From Coprococcus phoceensis (GTDB taxonomy: Bacteria; Bacillota; Clostridia; Lachnospirales; Lachnospiraceae): 64,000 bases of DNA. The DNA is taken from the NCBI RefSeq assembly GCF_900104635.1, contig NZ_FNWC01000007.1:558001-622000 (forward strand). The letters are read 5' to 3'. A model generated the notes under the pieces. The model was not told where the DNA came from, made no database searches, and was given only the letters and a program-made list of their open reading frames with translations. Position 1 is the stretch's first letter. Each line of letters begins with the position of its first letter. Both the position numbers and the translations under genes were made by a program. Of this stretch, positions 55,761 to 64,000 are shown piece after piece.

Positions 55761-57158
55761 ATGAATGAATTGACAATCAATTTGAAGACAAAATCGGATA
55801 TGCCACTGTATGAGCAGATTTACCGGCATATTAAGACAGAGATTCAAAGCGGGCGGATTGCCTGCAGAGAAAAACTGCCTTCTACACGGGCTCTCTCCAG
55901 ACATTTGGAGGTGAGCCGAAGTACGGTAGAGCTGGCATATGAACAGCTTTTGTCGGAAGGGTATATTGAGTCGGAGCCGTGTAAAGGCTTTTTTGCCGCA
56001 CAATTGGAAGGATTGTATCAATTTGCGGAGCTTAACATGGTATCAAAAGCAGGAGAGAAAACCGAGAAGAAAAAATACCGTTATGATTTCAGCCCGCGTG
56101 GAATTGATTTGAGCAGCTTCCCGTATAATGTGTGGAGAAAATTATCAAAAGAAATATTGGTGGACGATCGAACGGACTTGTTCCGTCTCGGAAATTCACA
56201 GGGAGAAGAGGGGCTTCGAAATGCAATCCGTAACTACCTGTATCAGGCACGTGGAGTGAATTGTCAGCCGGAACAGATTATTGTCGGTGCGGGAAATGAT
56301 TATCTGCTTATGCTGCTTAGCATGGTGATGGGAGAGCAACGAAAGGTTGCATTTGAGAATCCTACTTACAAGCAGGCGTATCGTTTGTTTCGAAATCTTT
56401 CCTGTGAAGTGATGACGATTGATATGGATAAATATGGAATGGAAGTCTCAAAATTGTGTGAATCGAATGCAGACACCGCATATGTTATGCCGTCTCACCA
56501 ATATCCGCTTGGTATCGTTATGCCGATCAAAAGAAGAATGGAACTGCTCAGATGGGCGGGAGAATCCGAAGAAAGATATATTATAGAAGACGATTATGAC
56601 AGTGAGTTTCGGTACAAAGGAAGACCGATTCCGGCATTGCAGGGATATGATATGAATGATAAAGTGATTTATCTTGGGACTTTTTCAAAGTCGCTGGCGC
56701 CGGCAATCCGAATCAGTTACATGGTACTTCCAAAACGACTTCTTACAGCATATAATGAAAAGTGCAGATTTTTAAGCTCGACGGTCTCAAAAGTCGATCA
56801 GTTTATTATCCAACGGTTTATCGAAGAAGGATATTATGAGCGTCATCTGAATAAAATGAGAGCACTTTATAAAAACAGACATGATATATTAATGGCTGGG
56901 TTAAAACCGTTGCTTACGAGATGCAGCATTTCGGGAGAGCATGCAGGAGTACATTTACTTTTAACGTTTCCATCGGGAGAAAAAGAAAAAGAACTGATCA
57001 GACAGGCGGAAGAAAAAGAAATCAGAGTTTATGGATTGTCAGAATATGATATTGATGAACAAAAAAACGCAAAAGCAACGATATTGCTCGGATATGCAAA
57101 TATGAGTGAAGAAGCGATTCGAGATGCGAGCAACATCCTGTGTGAGATATGGAAATAA
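55761..57158 (+). CDS. MocR/PdxR-type GntR regulator with aminotransferase domain
   Basis: 465-residue chimera. The N-terminal GntR winged helix (MPLYEQIYRHIKTEIQSGRI, LPSTRALSRHLEVSRSTVELAYEQLL) is joined to a fold-type I aminotransferase domain (residues ~110-460). The PLP-binding Lys lies in YLGTFSKSLAPAIRISYMVLP near 315, and IIEDDYDSEFRYKGRPIPALQ near 275. MocR proteins sense PLP or amino acids such as GABA; PdxR-type members control vitamin B6 genes. It starts 4 nt after glnS without a clear Shine-Dalgarno, so it may depend on coupling to glnS. The regulated genes are not apparent nearby. Confidence 0.9.
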   Translation: MNELTINLKTKSDMPLYEQIYRHIKTEIQSGRIACREKLPSTRALSRHLEVSRSTVELAYEQLLSEGYIESEPCKGFFAAQLEGLYQFAELNMVSKAGEKTEKKKYRYDFSPRGIDLSSFPYNVWRKLSKEILVDDRTDLFRLGNSQGEEGLRNAIRNYLYQARGVNCQPEQIIVGAGNDYLLMLLSMVMGEQRKVAFENPTYKQAYRLFRNLSCEVMTIDMDKYGMEVSKLCESNADTAYVMPSHQYPLGIVMPIKRRMELLRWAGESEERYIIEDDYDSEFRYKGRPIPALQGYDMNDKVIYLGTFSKSLAPAIRISYMVLPKRLLTAYNEKCRFLSSTVSKVDQFIIQRFIEEGYYERHLNKMRALYKNRHDILMAGLKPLLTRCSISGEHAGVHLLLTFPSGEKEKELIRQAEEKEIRVYGLSEYDIDEQKNAKATILLGYANMSEEAIRDASNILCEIWK

Positions 57159-57188
57159 AAGGAGTTCCAACTGTGGAACTCCTTTTAT
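57158..57188. terminator. Bidirectional terminator between convergent genes
   Basis: AAAGGAGTTCCA (57158-57169), loop ACTG, TGGAACTCCTTT (57174-57185), followed by TATTTC. A perfect 12-bp stem, usable on both strands, between the MocR-like gene and the small membrane protein. Confidence 0.88.
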
Positions 57189-57193
57189 TTCTT

Positions 57194-57454
57194 TTATACT
57201 TCTGCGTCCTGTTCAGATGAGGTTTCTTCCTCGGCGGGTGTCTCCTCTGTCTCCTGATTGAGCGAAACATAAGATCTTTGGGTGACTGGTTCTAAGTCAC
57301 TGTCCAGATCAAAATCCTCATCTTCAAAATCATCTGAAAATTCACTGTTATCGTCAAGTGTATGTTGCTTTTTCTTGAAAAATGCAATTCCAATGCCGAT
57401 TGCAGCACCAATGCCTGCAAGTGCTAATAAAAATTTACTCCATTTTTTTGACAT
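57194..57454 (-). CDS. Small membrane protein with acidic tail
   Basis: 86-residue protein: short basic N-terminus, one Gly/Ala-rich membrane helix (FLLALAGIGAAIGIGIAFF), a KKK stop-transfer, then a ~55-residue very acidic tail (DDFEDEDFDLDSDLEP, EETPAEEETSSEQDAEV). RBS AAAGGAG lies upstream on this strand. Proteins of this make-up are common in Lachnospiraceae but unnamed; I do not recognise a function. It converges with the MocR-like gene and lies divergent from the cardiolipin synthase gene. Low sequence complexity of the tail suggests it is unstructured in the cytoplasm. Confidence 0.75.
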   Translation of the reverse strand: MSKKWSKFLLALAGIGAAIGIGIAFFKKKQHTLDDNSEFSDDFEDEDFDLDSDLEPVTQRSYVSLNQETEETPAEEETSSEQDAEV

Positions 57455-57605
57455 ATGATGACTCCTTTCTGAAAATAATATGATTCATTGAAAAACATTA
57501 TAATACTTTTGTCGGAAAAATGAAAGGGGAATTCAGCCGATTGTTGTTTCTGTATCAGAATTGTGTTAGACTAACTCTTATATAGTAGAAAAGGAAGTGA
57601 GAGTA

Positions 57606-59165
57606 TTGAACAAAGAACCTGTAAAAAAAGCGAAAAAGGGAATATTGAGTATTGTATTTAGCAGAATTTCGTTGCTTGCGGTATTATTGATCATCCAGAT
57701 TGCTTTGATTGTAGGGACAGTCACATATTTGGAAGACTATGCAACTTACATTTATGTGATTTTTATCGTGTTGGAAGTGATTTCTGTCGTTTATATTATA
57801 AACAGTAAAAGCAATCCTGCGTTTAAGACTTCGTGGATATTGTTTATCCTTTTAATTCCGATTGTGGGAACAGTGTTTTATCTGTTTATGAAAATACAGC
57901 CTGGAACAAGTTATTTGGACCATCGCCTCAGGACATTGAATGATGCGACATCGCCATTTATGAAACAGGATAAGGAGACGGTGGAGGCGCTTCGTGTATC
58001 GAAGCCTGCCAATGCCAATCTTGCACATTATCTGACACATCAGGCGGCATTTCCTGTGCATCGCAATACAGAAGTGACGTATTTTCCCCTTGGTGAAAAT
58101 AAATTCAAGGAGATGAAAAAGCAGTTAAGACTTGCAGAAAAATATATTTTTCTAGAGTATTTTATAGTGGAAGAAGGTATCATGTGGAATGAGATACTGG
58201 ATATTCTCATTGATAAGGTCTCGAAAGGTGTGGAGGTCCGTTTCATGTATGACGGAATGTGCAGTATGGTACAACTGCCTTACCATTATCCGAAGACGAT
58301 GAAAAAATATGGAATTAAATGTAAGATGTTCAGCCCGATCAAACCGGTTCTCTCTTCACATCAGAATAACAGAGATCACAGGAAAATATGTGTGATCGAT
58401 GGACGTGTTGCGTTTACTGGGGGAATCAATCTGGCGGATGAGTATATTAATCAGAAAGTCCGTTTCGGACACTGGAAGGATACGGCAGTCATGTTAAAGG
58501 GAGAGGCAGTTCAGAACTTTACGATGATGTTTCTTCAGATGTGGAATGTCAGCGAGCGGGGAAAGGAAGATTATGCGAAATATCTTACCCCTAAGTCACT
58601 TGACATCAGAAGAGAACTTGGTTTTGTGCTTCCGTATGCAGACAGCCCATTTGATCATGAAAATATTGGAGAGCAGGTGTACTTTCATTTGCTGAATCAT
58701 GCAAAAAAATACGTGCACATTATGACGCCATACCTGATTTTAGATAATGAGATGGTGACAAATCTTACTTATACAGCAAAATGTGGAATTGAAGTTATCA
58801 TTATTATGCCGCATATTCCGGATAAGTGGTATGCGTTTGCAGTAGCGCAGACCTATTATGAAGAACTGATCAGTGCGGGAGTGCAGATTTATGAATATAC
58901 ACCGGGATTTGTACATGCGAAAGTGTTTGTGTCGGACAATGATACTGCGACGGTCGGGACGATCAATCTTGATTATCGCAGTTTGTATCACCATTTTGAA
59001 TGTGGTACATTCATTTATAACAATCCAGTCGTGTGGGAGATTGAACGTGATTTCCAAAATACTTTAAAAGCATGTCAGAAGATTACGATGCTTGATGTGA
59101 AAGCAAGAAGAATCGGTATGAAGATGGTCGGAAGAGTTTTAAGACTGATTGCACCTTTGATGTAA
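57606..59165 (+). CDS. cls: Cardiolipin synthase (phospholipase D family)
   Basis: Membrane enzyme condensing two phosphatidylglycerols into cardiolipin, 519 residues. Two or three N-terminal helices (residues ~12-100) are followed by two PLD catalytic HKD motifs: NRDHRKICVIDGRVAFTGGINL near 255 and GFVHAKVFVSDNDTATVGTINLDYRS near 435. Start choice: AGGAAG at 57592-57597 favours TTG 57606 with 8-9 nt spacing; GTG 57597 would overlap it. The protein is full length. Monocistronic, with no partner in the neighbourhood. Confidence 0.93.
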   Translation: MNKEPVKKAKKGILSIVFSRISLLAVLLIIQIALIVGTVTYLEDYATYIYVIFIVLEVISVVYIINSKSNPAFKTSWILFILLIPIVGTVFYLFMKIQPGTSYLDHRLRTLNDATSPFMKQDKETVEALRVSKPANANLAHYLTHQAAFPVHRNTEVTYFPLGENKFKEMKKQLRLAEKYIFLEYFIVEEGIMWNEILDILIDKVSKGVEVRFMYDGMCSMVQLPYHYPKTMKKYGIKCKMFSPIKPVLSSHQNNRDHRKICVIDGRVAFTGGINLADEYINQKVRFGHWKDTAVMLKGEAVQNFTMMFLQMWNVSERGKEDYAKYLTPKSLDIRRELGFVLPYADSPFDHENIGEQVYFHLLNHAKKYVHIMTPYLILDNEMVTNLTYTAKCGIEVIIIMPHIPDKWYAFAVAQTYYEELISAGVQIYEYTPGFVHAKVFVSDNDTATVGTINLDYRSLYHHFECGTFIYNNPVVWEIERDFQNTLKACQKITMLDVKARRIGMKMVGRVLRLIAPLM

Positions 59166-59188
59166 ACAAACAAATATCGAAAAAAATA

Positions 59189-59218
59189 TTGCATAACACG
59201 GAGAAAGTATAGTATAAT
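59189..59218 (+). promoter_or_regulatory. Promoter of the CofE-like gene
   Basis: TTGCAT (59189-59194), 18-nt spacer, TATAAT (59213-59218). It leaves a leader of roughly 100 nt before ATG 59326, with no clear structure that I can see. Confidence 0.65.
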
Positions 59219-59325
59219 TCTATCGGTGCTTTATAAGCAGTGCTAAAGTATTTTATAAGAAGACACAATAATAAAGTGATTTGTAAATGCGTGACATTAC
59301 AAAGTAAGATGGGAGAGAAAAACAC

Positions 59326-60516
59326 ATGGAAAGAAAAGTTGGAACAATTTCAAGAGGAGTTCGTTGTCCAATCATTAGAGAAAATGATAATTTAGCTGAT
59401 ATTGTAGTAGAAAGCGTATTGGACGCTGCAAAAAGCGAAGGATTTGAACTGAGAGACAGAGATGTTATTTCTGTTACAGAGTCAATTGTAGCAAGAGCAC
59501 AGGGAAATTACGCTTCTATTGATACCATTGCAGAAGATGTAAAAGCAAAATTAGGCGGAGAGACAATCGGAGTAATCTTCCCAATCTTATCAAGAAATAG
59601 ATTTGCTATCTGTCTCAGAGGAATCGCTGCCGGAGCAAAAAAAGTTGTTTTGATGTTAAGCTACCCAAGTGATGAAGTGGGAAATGAACTTGTATCACTG
59701 GATAAATTAGATGAGGCAGGAATCAACCCATACAGCGATGTCCTTACATTGGAAAAATACAGAGAATTATTTGGCGAGAACAAGCACGAATTTACAGGTG
59801 TAGATTATGTAGATTACTATGCAAATATCATCAAAGAAGCAGGGGCAGAAGTAGAAGTTATTTTTGCGAACAATCCAAGAACAATCTTAAACTATACAAA
59901 GAATGTGTTGAACTGTGATATTCATACACGCGTTAGAACAAAACGTATTTTACGGGAGAATGGCGCAGAAAGAGTATGCGGATTAGACGATATTTTGAAT
60001 GCATCGGTAAATGGAAGCGGATACAATACAAAATATGGATTATTGGGATCTAATAAATCGACAGAAGACAAAATTAAATTATTCCCGAATGAGTGTTTTG
60101 ATTTAGTAGAAGATATTCAGAAACAGATTTTGGATAAGACTGGAAAGCATGTAGAGGTTATGGTATATGGAGATGGTGCGTTCAAAGATCCACAAGGAAA
60201 GATCTGGGAACTTGCTGATCCGGTTGTATCACCAGCTTACACAGAAGGTCTGATTGGAACACCGAATGAAGTGAAGTTAAAATATCTTGCAGATAATGAT
60301 TTCAAAGATTTAAGTGGGGAAGCATTGAAAGAAGCAATTTCAAAGCGTATCAGAGAAAAGAGCGATAATCTTGTTGGAGATATGGCGTCTCAGGGAACAA
60401 CTCCGAGACAGTTGACAGATCTTATCGGTTCTTTGTGTGACCTTACAAGTGGCTCAGGAGATAAAGGAACACCGGTTGTATTGGTTCAGGGATATTTTGA
60501 TAATTATACAAACTAA
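59326..60516 (+). CDS. CofE-like protein (coenzyme F420-0:L-glutamate ligase family)
   Basis: 396-residue protein related to the F420 gamma-glutamyl ligase family (PF01996-like). The start ([23 protein letters not shown] and then [21 protein letters not shown] near residue 50) fits CofE. Firmicutes of this kind are not known to make F420, so the name is probably misleading. The protein is also ~140 residues longer than archaeal CofE (~250). Conserved blocks such as [36 protein letters not shown] and [40 protein letters not shown] suggest a nucleotide- or phosphate-binding ligase. Monocistronic, with strong promoter and terminator. Confidence 0.75.
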   Translation: MERKVGTISRGVRCPIIRENDNLADIVVESVLDAAKSEGFELRDRDVISVTESIVARAQGNYASIDTIAEDVKAKLGGETIGVIFPILSRNRFAICLRGIAAGAKKVVLMLSYPSDEVGNELVSLDKLDEAGINPYSDVLTLEKYRELFGENKHEFTGVDYVDYYANIIKEAGAEVEVIFANNPRTILNYTKNVLNCDIHTRVRTKRILRENGAERVCGLDDILNASVNGSGYNTKYGLLGSNKSTEDKIKLFPNECFDLVEDIQKQILDKTGKHVEVMVYGDGAFKDPQGKIWELADPVVSPAYTEGLIGTPNEVKLKYLADNDFKDLSGEALKEAISKRIREKSDNLVGDMASQGTTPRQLTDLIGSLCDLTSGSGDKGTPVVLVQGYFDNYTN

Positions 60517-60521
60517 TAAAA

Positions 60522-60558
60522 AAATGGTGCTGCATAATATATGCAGCACCATTTTTAG
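60522..60558. terminator. Bidirectional terminator between cofE-like and asnA
   Basis: AAATGGTGCTGCAT (60522-60535), loop AATAT, ATGCAGCACCATTT (60541-60554) then TT. A perfect 14-bp stem flanked by A- and T-runs, serving both convergent genes. Confidence 0.95.
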
Positions 60559-60570
60559 GTGTACCAGAAA

Positions 60571-61581
60571 TTATAATAACCGAATTCCGTTAGCAAAAGC
60601 TGTGTCTACAATCTCTTCCGGCCATGTAGAAGACTGTACTTCTCCGATATGAGCTTTTCTTAGGCAGTACATACAAATACGGGACTGTCCAAGACCTCCG
60701 CCGATTGTATATGGAAGTTCATGATTCAAAAGAGCTTTTTGGAAATCAAGTTCCGCCCGTTCCGGACAGCCGGCCAAGCCAAGCTGACGTTCTAATGCTT
60801 CCTCATCAACACGGATTCCCATGGAAGAAAGTTCTAATGCAATGTCAAGAACCGGATAATATACAATGATATCGCCGTTCAATTCCCAGTCGTCATAATC
60901 CGGTGCACGCCCATCATGCTTCTCGCCGGAAATCAATTCTTTTCCGATCTGAGAGATGAAGACAGCTCCCTTTTCTTTGACAATCTTATATTCTCTTTCC
61001 TTAGGAGTGGAAGAAGGATATAGATTTTCCAATTCCTGTGAAGTGATGAAAGTGATCTCTTCCGGAAGAATCGGATCTATGTAGTTATATCTTCTCGAGA
61101 TATATTCTTCTGTCTCGCGAAGCGCAGCGTATACTTTGCGGACAGTGTACTGCAATGTCTCCATATTGCGTTCTTCTTTAGAAATTACTTTTTCCCAATC
61201 CCATTGATCGACATAAATCGAATGTATGTTATCGGTATCCTCGTCTCTTCTGATTGCATTCATATCTGTATATAAACCCTCACCTGAGTGAAAACCGTAG
61301 CGCTTTAATGCATAGCGTTTCCATTTTGCAAGGGAATGTACAATTTCCACCGGGGTATCGTTCTGCTCTTTGATTCCAAACGCTACTGGACGTTCCACAC
61401 CATTTAAGTTGTCGTTCAGTCCAGACTCCGGTTTGACAAAAAGTGGAGCGGATACACGTGTCAGATGCAGTGATTTTGCGAGGGCACGCTCAAAGTGGTC
61501 TTTGATTTCTTTGATTGCAACTTCTGTCTCACGAATCGTAAGTGGTGCAGTGTATCCTTCAGGGATGATTAAATGTTCCAT
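60571..61581 (-). CDS. asnA: Aspartate--ammonia ligase (AsnA)
   Basis: Ammonia-dependent asparagine synthetase, 336 residues, related to class II tRNA synthetases. Conserved segments: VSAPLFVKPESGLNDNLNGVERPV near residue 42, HSLAKWKRYALKRYGFHSGEGLYTDMNAIRRDE near 82, YVDQWDWEKVI near 125 and GGGLGQSRICMYCLRKAHIGEVQSS near the end. ATG 61581 follows AAGGAG 7 nt upstream; an in-frame TTG at 61587 is less suited. Together with gdhA it indicates direct use of free ammonia. Converges with the CofE-like gene, sharing its terminator. Confidence 0.96.
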   Translation of the reverse strand: MEHLIIPEGYTAPLTIRETEVAIKEIKDHFERALAKSLHLTRVSAPLFVKPESGLNDNLNGVERPVAFGIKEQNDTPVEIVHSLAKWKRYALKRYGFHSGEGLYTDMNAIRRDEDTDNIHSIYVDQWDWEKVISKEERNMETLQYTVRKVYAALRETEEYISRRYNYIDPILPEEITFITSQELENLYPSSTPKEREYKIVKEKGAVFISQIGKELISGEKHDGRAPDYDDWELNGDIIVYYPVLDIALELSSMGIRVDEEALERQLGLAGCPERAELDFQKALLNHELPYTIGGGLGQSRICMYCLRKAHIGEVQSSTWPEEIVDTAFANGIRLL

Positions 61582-61854
61582 ATGCAAGTCTCCTTTTTAC
61601 TAAGATTATCGAACGTGTGGATTTGAATTACACAAACGATAGTAATAGTGTAGTGTCAGTAATGGCAATGTGTCAAGAGAAAATAAGGAATTCGCATAGA
61701 AAAACTTAAGAATTGAGTTAGAAAGATTTTATATAACTGACACAAGTTAGTCATGAATTGTTGTTAAAATAAAATTGTTTCAAAAAGGAATATAAATGTA
61801 AGAGTATGAATATAATGATAAAGTTGGAAATAGATATAGATGGAGGAATTTAGT
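61582..61854. other. Intergenic region between asnA and a small ORF
   Basis: 273 bp, AT-rich. The minus strand has a TTGACA (RC of 61671-61676) that may be the asnA -35, but no -10 at good spacing. AACTGACACAAGTT (61736-61749) is a small palindrome. I see no riboswitch or other ORF. Confidence 0.4.
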
Positions 61855-62001
61855 ATGCAGAAAGAAAAGAAACAGAAATATCAGGAAATGATATCGATTG
61901 AGGAATACCTGATGAAGAGACGAAAACAAAAAGAAATCGAAGACAGACAATTCAGACAAGAAGAAAGCCCTGCCTTTTTTGCGGCAGAGCTATATGTGTA
62001 A
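61855..62001 (+). CDS. Small basic hypothetical protein (48 aa)
   Basis: 48-residue ORF with TGGAGGAA about 7 nt before ATG 61855. It is highly charged and probably a single long helix (KEKKQKYQEMISIEEYLMKR, then RRKQKEIEDRQFRQEE), with a hydrophobic C-terminus, AFFAAELYV. No family recognised. A short GC hairpin (CTGCC...GGCAG) lies at its 3' end. It sits tail-to-tail with a small membrane-protein gene 7 nt away. The ribosome-binding site and charge pattern support coding, but it is small. Confidence 0.5.
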   Translation: MQKEKKQKYQEMISIEEYLMKRRKQKEIEDRQFRQEESPAFFAAELYV

Positions 62002-62008
62002 CACAGAG

Positions 62009-62215
62009 TTAGTCATCCTTATTCTTGTGCGACAATCTGTAAAACAGTGAGTATGCATATAAAAGAACCGGAAGCAGGATTGTCGCAGCAATAGAAGCTT
62101 TGAATAGCCACATTGTATTTGGTGAATCAAAAATTGCAAAGAAAAGAGTGCTCAGATAAAGCGCTGCTAACAGAATAACGCCTAAGAGCGCAAGAATTCG
62201 TTTTGTCTTACTCAT
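62009..62215 (-). CDS. Small two-helix membrane protein (68 aa)
   Basis: 68-residue protein with two membrane helices (ILALLGVILLAALYLSTLFFAIF and ASIAATILLPVLLYAYSLFY) linked by a short DSPNTMWLFK loop, and a charged C-terminus (HKNKDD). ATG 62215 follows GAGGAGA on this strand; an upstream in-frame start at 62266 precedes that site. It belongs to an unnamed group of small membrane proteins seen in Lachnospiraceae. It faces the 48-aa ORF tail-to-tail, and dhaK starts 172 nt away in the other direction. No function suggested by the sequence. Confidence 0.7.
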   Translation of the reverse strand: MSKTKRILALLGVILLAALYLSTLFFAIFDSPNTMWLFKASIAATILLPVLLYAYSLFYRLSHKNKDD

Positions 62216-62284
62216 AACTATCGTCTCCTCATATATGATAGTTTGATTATAGCGATAGATTTTCAAAAATGCAAATAGAAACTA

Positions 62285-62313
62285 TTGACCAGAAAGTTGT
62301 ATGGTGATATTCT
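62285..62313 (+). promoter_or_regulatory. Promoter of dhaK-dhaL
   Basis: TTGACC (62285-62290), 17-nt spacer, TATTCT (62308-62313), about 75 nt before the dhaK start. Confidence 0.65.
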
Positions 62314-62387
62314 ATAAAAAGAAGCTTTTAAATGATGAAAAACTATACAAAATGGTGAAAATGTAAAGAATCAAGGAGGTTTCGACA

Positions 62388-63377
62388 ATGAAAAAAATTA
62401 TGAACAATGTGGATGCGGTAGAGAATGAAATGGTTTTGGGAATGGTAAAAGCATATCCGCAATATATAAAAAAATTAGATTGCGGAAATGTAGTAGTAAG
62501 AGCCAGAAAAAAAGAAGGAAAAGTTGCTCTGATCAGTGGTGGCGGAAGCGGGCATGAGCCGGCACATGGTGGATTTGTAGGAGAAGGTATGCTGGATGCT
62601 GCCGTTGCAGGACCGGTCTTTACTTCTCCGACACCGGATCAGATTTATGAAGGTATCAAAGCGATAGAGACGGACAAAGGTGTCTTTATGGTTGTAAAGA
62701 ACTACACCGGGGATGTTATGAATTTTGAGATGGCAGCAGAGATGGCGGAGATGGACGGTATTCCAGTCAAATATGTTGTTACGAATGATGATGTTGCGGT
62801 TCAGGACAGTTTGTATACAGTTGGGCGCCGTGGTGTGGCAGGAACAATTTTTGTACATAAAATAGCAGGCGCGAAAGCGGAGGAAGGTGCAGAGCTTGAA
62901 GCGGTACAGGCAGTTGCACAAAAAGTGGTCGACAATGTGAGAACCATGGGAATGGCAATCAAGCCTTGCACGGTTCCGGCAGCAGGGAAACCGGGATTTG
63001 AGCTGAGTGACGATGAGATGGAGGTAGGAATCGGAATTCACGGGGAACCGGGGACGCACAGGGAATCGTTGAAAAAGGCAGATGAGATTGTAGATATGCT
63101 GTTGGAAAAGATTCTGGCGGATATCGATTATGCGGATAGCGAAGTGGCTGTTTTGATCAACGGCGCAGGAGGAACTCCTCTTATGGAATTATTTATTGTA
63201 AACAACCATGTGTCAGATGTACTCGCTGCGAAAGGAATCAAAGTATATAAGACGTTTGTCGGAAATTATATGACATCGATTGAAATGGACGGATTTTCAA
63301 TTTCTCTGTTGAGATTGGATGACGAGATGAAGAAACTGCTGGATGCAAAGGCAGATACACCCGCATTTAAGGCATAA
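62388..63377 (+). CDS. dhaK: Dihydroxyacetone kinase, substrate-binding subunit DhaK
   Basis: DhaK binds dihydroxyacetone covalently through a His and receives phosphate from DhaL. Length is 329 residues. Conserved parts: ISGGGSGHEPAHGGFVGEGMLDAAVAG near residue 45, VKNYTGDVMNFEMAAEMAE near 105, the substrate His in EVGIGIHGEPGTHRESL near 218, and LINGAGGTPLMELFIV near 260. RBS AAGGAGG precedes ATG 62388. The dhaL gene follows 21 nt later. Phosphate may come from ATP or the PTS by DhaM; which cannot be seen here, as dhaM or another partner would lie beyond the window. Confidence 0.96.
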   Translation: MKKIMNNVDAVENEMVLGMVKAYPQYIKKLDCGNVVVRARKKEGKVALISGGGSGHEPAHGGFVGEGMLDAAVAGPVFTSPTPDQIYEGIKAIETDKGVFMVVKNYTGDVMNFEMAAEMAEMDGIPVKYVVTNDDVAVQDSLYTVGRRGVAGTIFVHKIAGAKAEEGAELEAVQAVAQKVVDNVRTMGMAIKPCTVPAAGKPGFELSDDEMEVGIGIHGEPGTHRESLKKADEIVDMLLEKILADIDYADSEVAVLINGAGGTPLMELFIVNNHVSDVLAAKGIKVYKTFVGNYMTSIEMDGFSISLLRLDDEMKKLLDAKADTPAFKA

Positions 63378-63398
63378 TGTAGAAAGAAGGAACGACTT

Positions 63399-64000
63399 AT
63401 GGTAAATCAACAAAAGGTAATTGAAATTTTAAGAAACATCGGAGAGACGATTGAGAAAGAAAAACTGTTTTTGACGGAACTTGATAATGTAATCGGTGAT
63501 GGGGATCATGGAATTAACCTTTCACGCGGTTTTCAGGAGGTGGAAAAAAAGTTAGATACGCTTGCTGATAAAGACATTGGAACGATTTTAAAGACGGTTG
63601 GAATGACACTTGTATCTACGGTGGGAGGCGCATCAGGACCACTTTATGGGACTGCATTTATGAAGGCAGGGCAATTGATGGCAGGAAAAGATGCGGTGGA
63701 CATCAATGATTTTGTGGAAATTCTAAGGGTTTCCATAGAGGGAATTAAAATGCGCGGCAAATCCACAACCGGTGAAAAGACGATGCTGGATGCAATGGTT
63801 CCGGCGCTTGCTGCAATGGAAGGTGCTCTTAAGGCGGCAAAAGATCCGAAAGAAATATTGTTGGAAGGAGTGGAGGCAGCAGAGGATGGTGTCGCATATA
63901 CGAAGACTATCATTGCCACAAAGGGAAGAGCAAGCTATTTGGGAGAACGCAGTATTGGGCATCAGGATCCGGGAGCTACTTCGTTTACATTAATGCTAAG
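63399..64000 (+). CDS. dhaL: Dihydroxyacetone kinase subunit DhaL, 3'-truncated by window edge
   Basis: Nucleotide-binding subunit of dihydroxyacetone kinase. The frame is open from ATG 63399 to the window end, so the gene is cut; about 200 residues are visible of the ~205-210 usual. The ADP/Mg-binding Asp cluster is in DNVIGDGDHGINLSRGF near residue 30, followed by STVGGASGPLYGTAFMKAG near 75, and GEKTMLDAMVPA near 125. The C-terminal GHQDPGATSFTLML is nearly complete. [14 protein letters not shown] precedes the start. It follows dhaK by 21 nt in one operon. Confidence 0.95.
   Translation, partial: MVNQQKVIEILRNIGETIEKEKLFLTELDNVIGDGDHGINLSRGFQEVEKKLDTLADKDIGTILKTVGMTLVSTVGGASGPLYGTAFMKAGQLMAGKDAVDINDFVEILRVSIEGIKMRGKSTTGEKTMLDAMVPALAAMEGALKAAKDPKEILLEGVEAAEDGVAYTKTIIATKGRASYLGERSIGHQDPGATSFTLML

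Noticed and set aside
61738..62018. Similar words AGTTAGTCAT at 61748 and 62008 as direct repeats of a mobile insertion
   Set aside because: The match is about 10 nt and imperfect around it; the DNA between holds two ordinary small ORFs and no transposase.

Overview
The window looks like a chromosomal segment from a low-GC, Gram-positive, anaerobic gut Firmicute, most likely Lachnospiraceae (Mediterraneibacter/Ruminococcus gnavus, Dorea or Blautia group). The evidence is strong AGGAGG ribosome-binding sites, sigma-A-type promoters, a CIRCE/HrcA heat-shock operon, a T-box leader, a single-chain PurL, GlnS, NADP-glutamate dehydrogenase and AsnA. The genus is inference. Nearly all the DNA is coding. 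I see no insertion sequence, prophage, CRISPR array, rRNA or replication origin. Both ends cut a gene: comEC at the left and dhaL at the right.

Layout. 1-8.4 kb: comEC (partial), holA, lepA, a REP-like palindrome, hemW, a Cys-rich FMN alpha-hydroxy-acid dehydrogenase and a MATE transporter. 8.5-13.6 kb: CIRCE-hrcA-grpE-dnaK-dnaJ, with related hairpin elements before dnaK and dnaJ. 13.6-15.7 kb: a glycogen-debranching enzyme on the minus strand. 15.9-18.2 kb: ornithine-cyclodeaminase-like gene, ridA and an Mrp/NBP35-type Fe-S carrier. 18.3-23.3 kb: a radical-SAM 'DNA modification/repair' protein and its partner, an HPr-like protein without the catalytic His, and an XPD/DinG-type helicase fused to a RecB/Cas4-like nuclease domain. 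23.3-28.8 kb: LysR regulator, a membrane protein and purL.

28.9-42.2 kb is a potassium-homeostasis island. A histidine kinase/response regulator pair is followed by a terminator, an array of four TCTCACA repeats with 11-bp spacing within pairs, two tiny ORFs (the second KdpF-like), kdpABC, a KdpD sensor without a kinase domain, a separate KdpD-like kinase and a second KdpE. A convergent Ktr/Trk pair (trkH, trkA) closes the island.

42.4-47.4 kb: a 36-aa membrane peptide, an OPT-family transporter, an orphan PqqD-like protein with a membrane partner, gdhA with a terminator-like leader hairpin, and a duplicated tRNA-Val(TAC)/tRNA-Met(CAT) array. 47.5-53.5 kb: ispF with a Cys-rich tail, a GNAT protein, then a cysteine T-box leader driving cysE-cysS-mrnC-rlmB-sigH. 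53.4-64 kb: a minus-strand holin-like type I toxin peptide, tRNA-Thr(GGT), glnS, a MocR-type regulator, an acidic membrane protein, cls, a CofE-like protein, asnA, two small proteins and dhaK-dhaL.

The most interesting regions are the kdp island (split sensor, twin two-component systems and a visible candidate operator), the radical-SAM pair next to the nuclease-helicase, the holin-like toxin peptide overlapping the sigH terminator, and several household enzymes with extra cysteine clusters. Starts were chosen by Shine-Dalgarno spacing. Domain names rest on motif recognition by eye, not on database searches.
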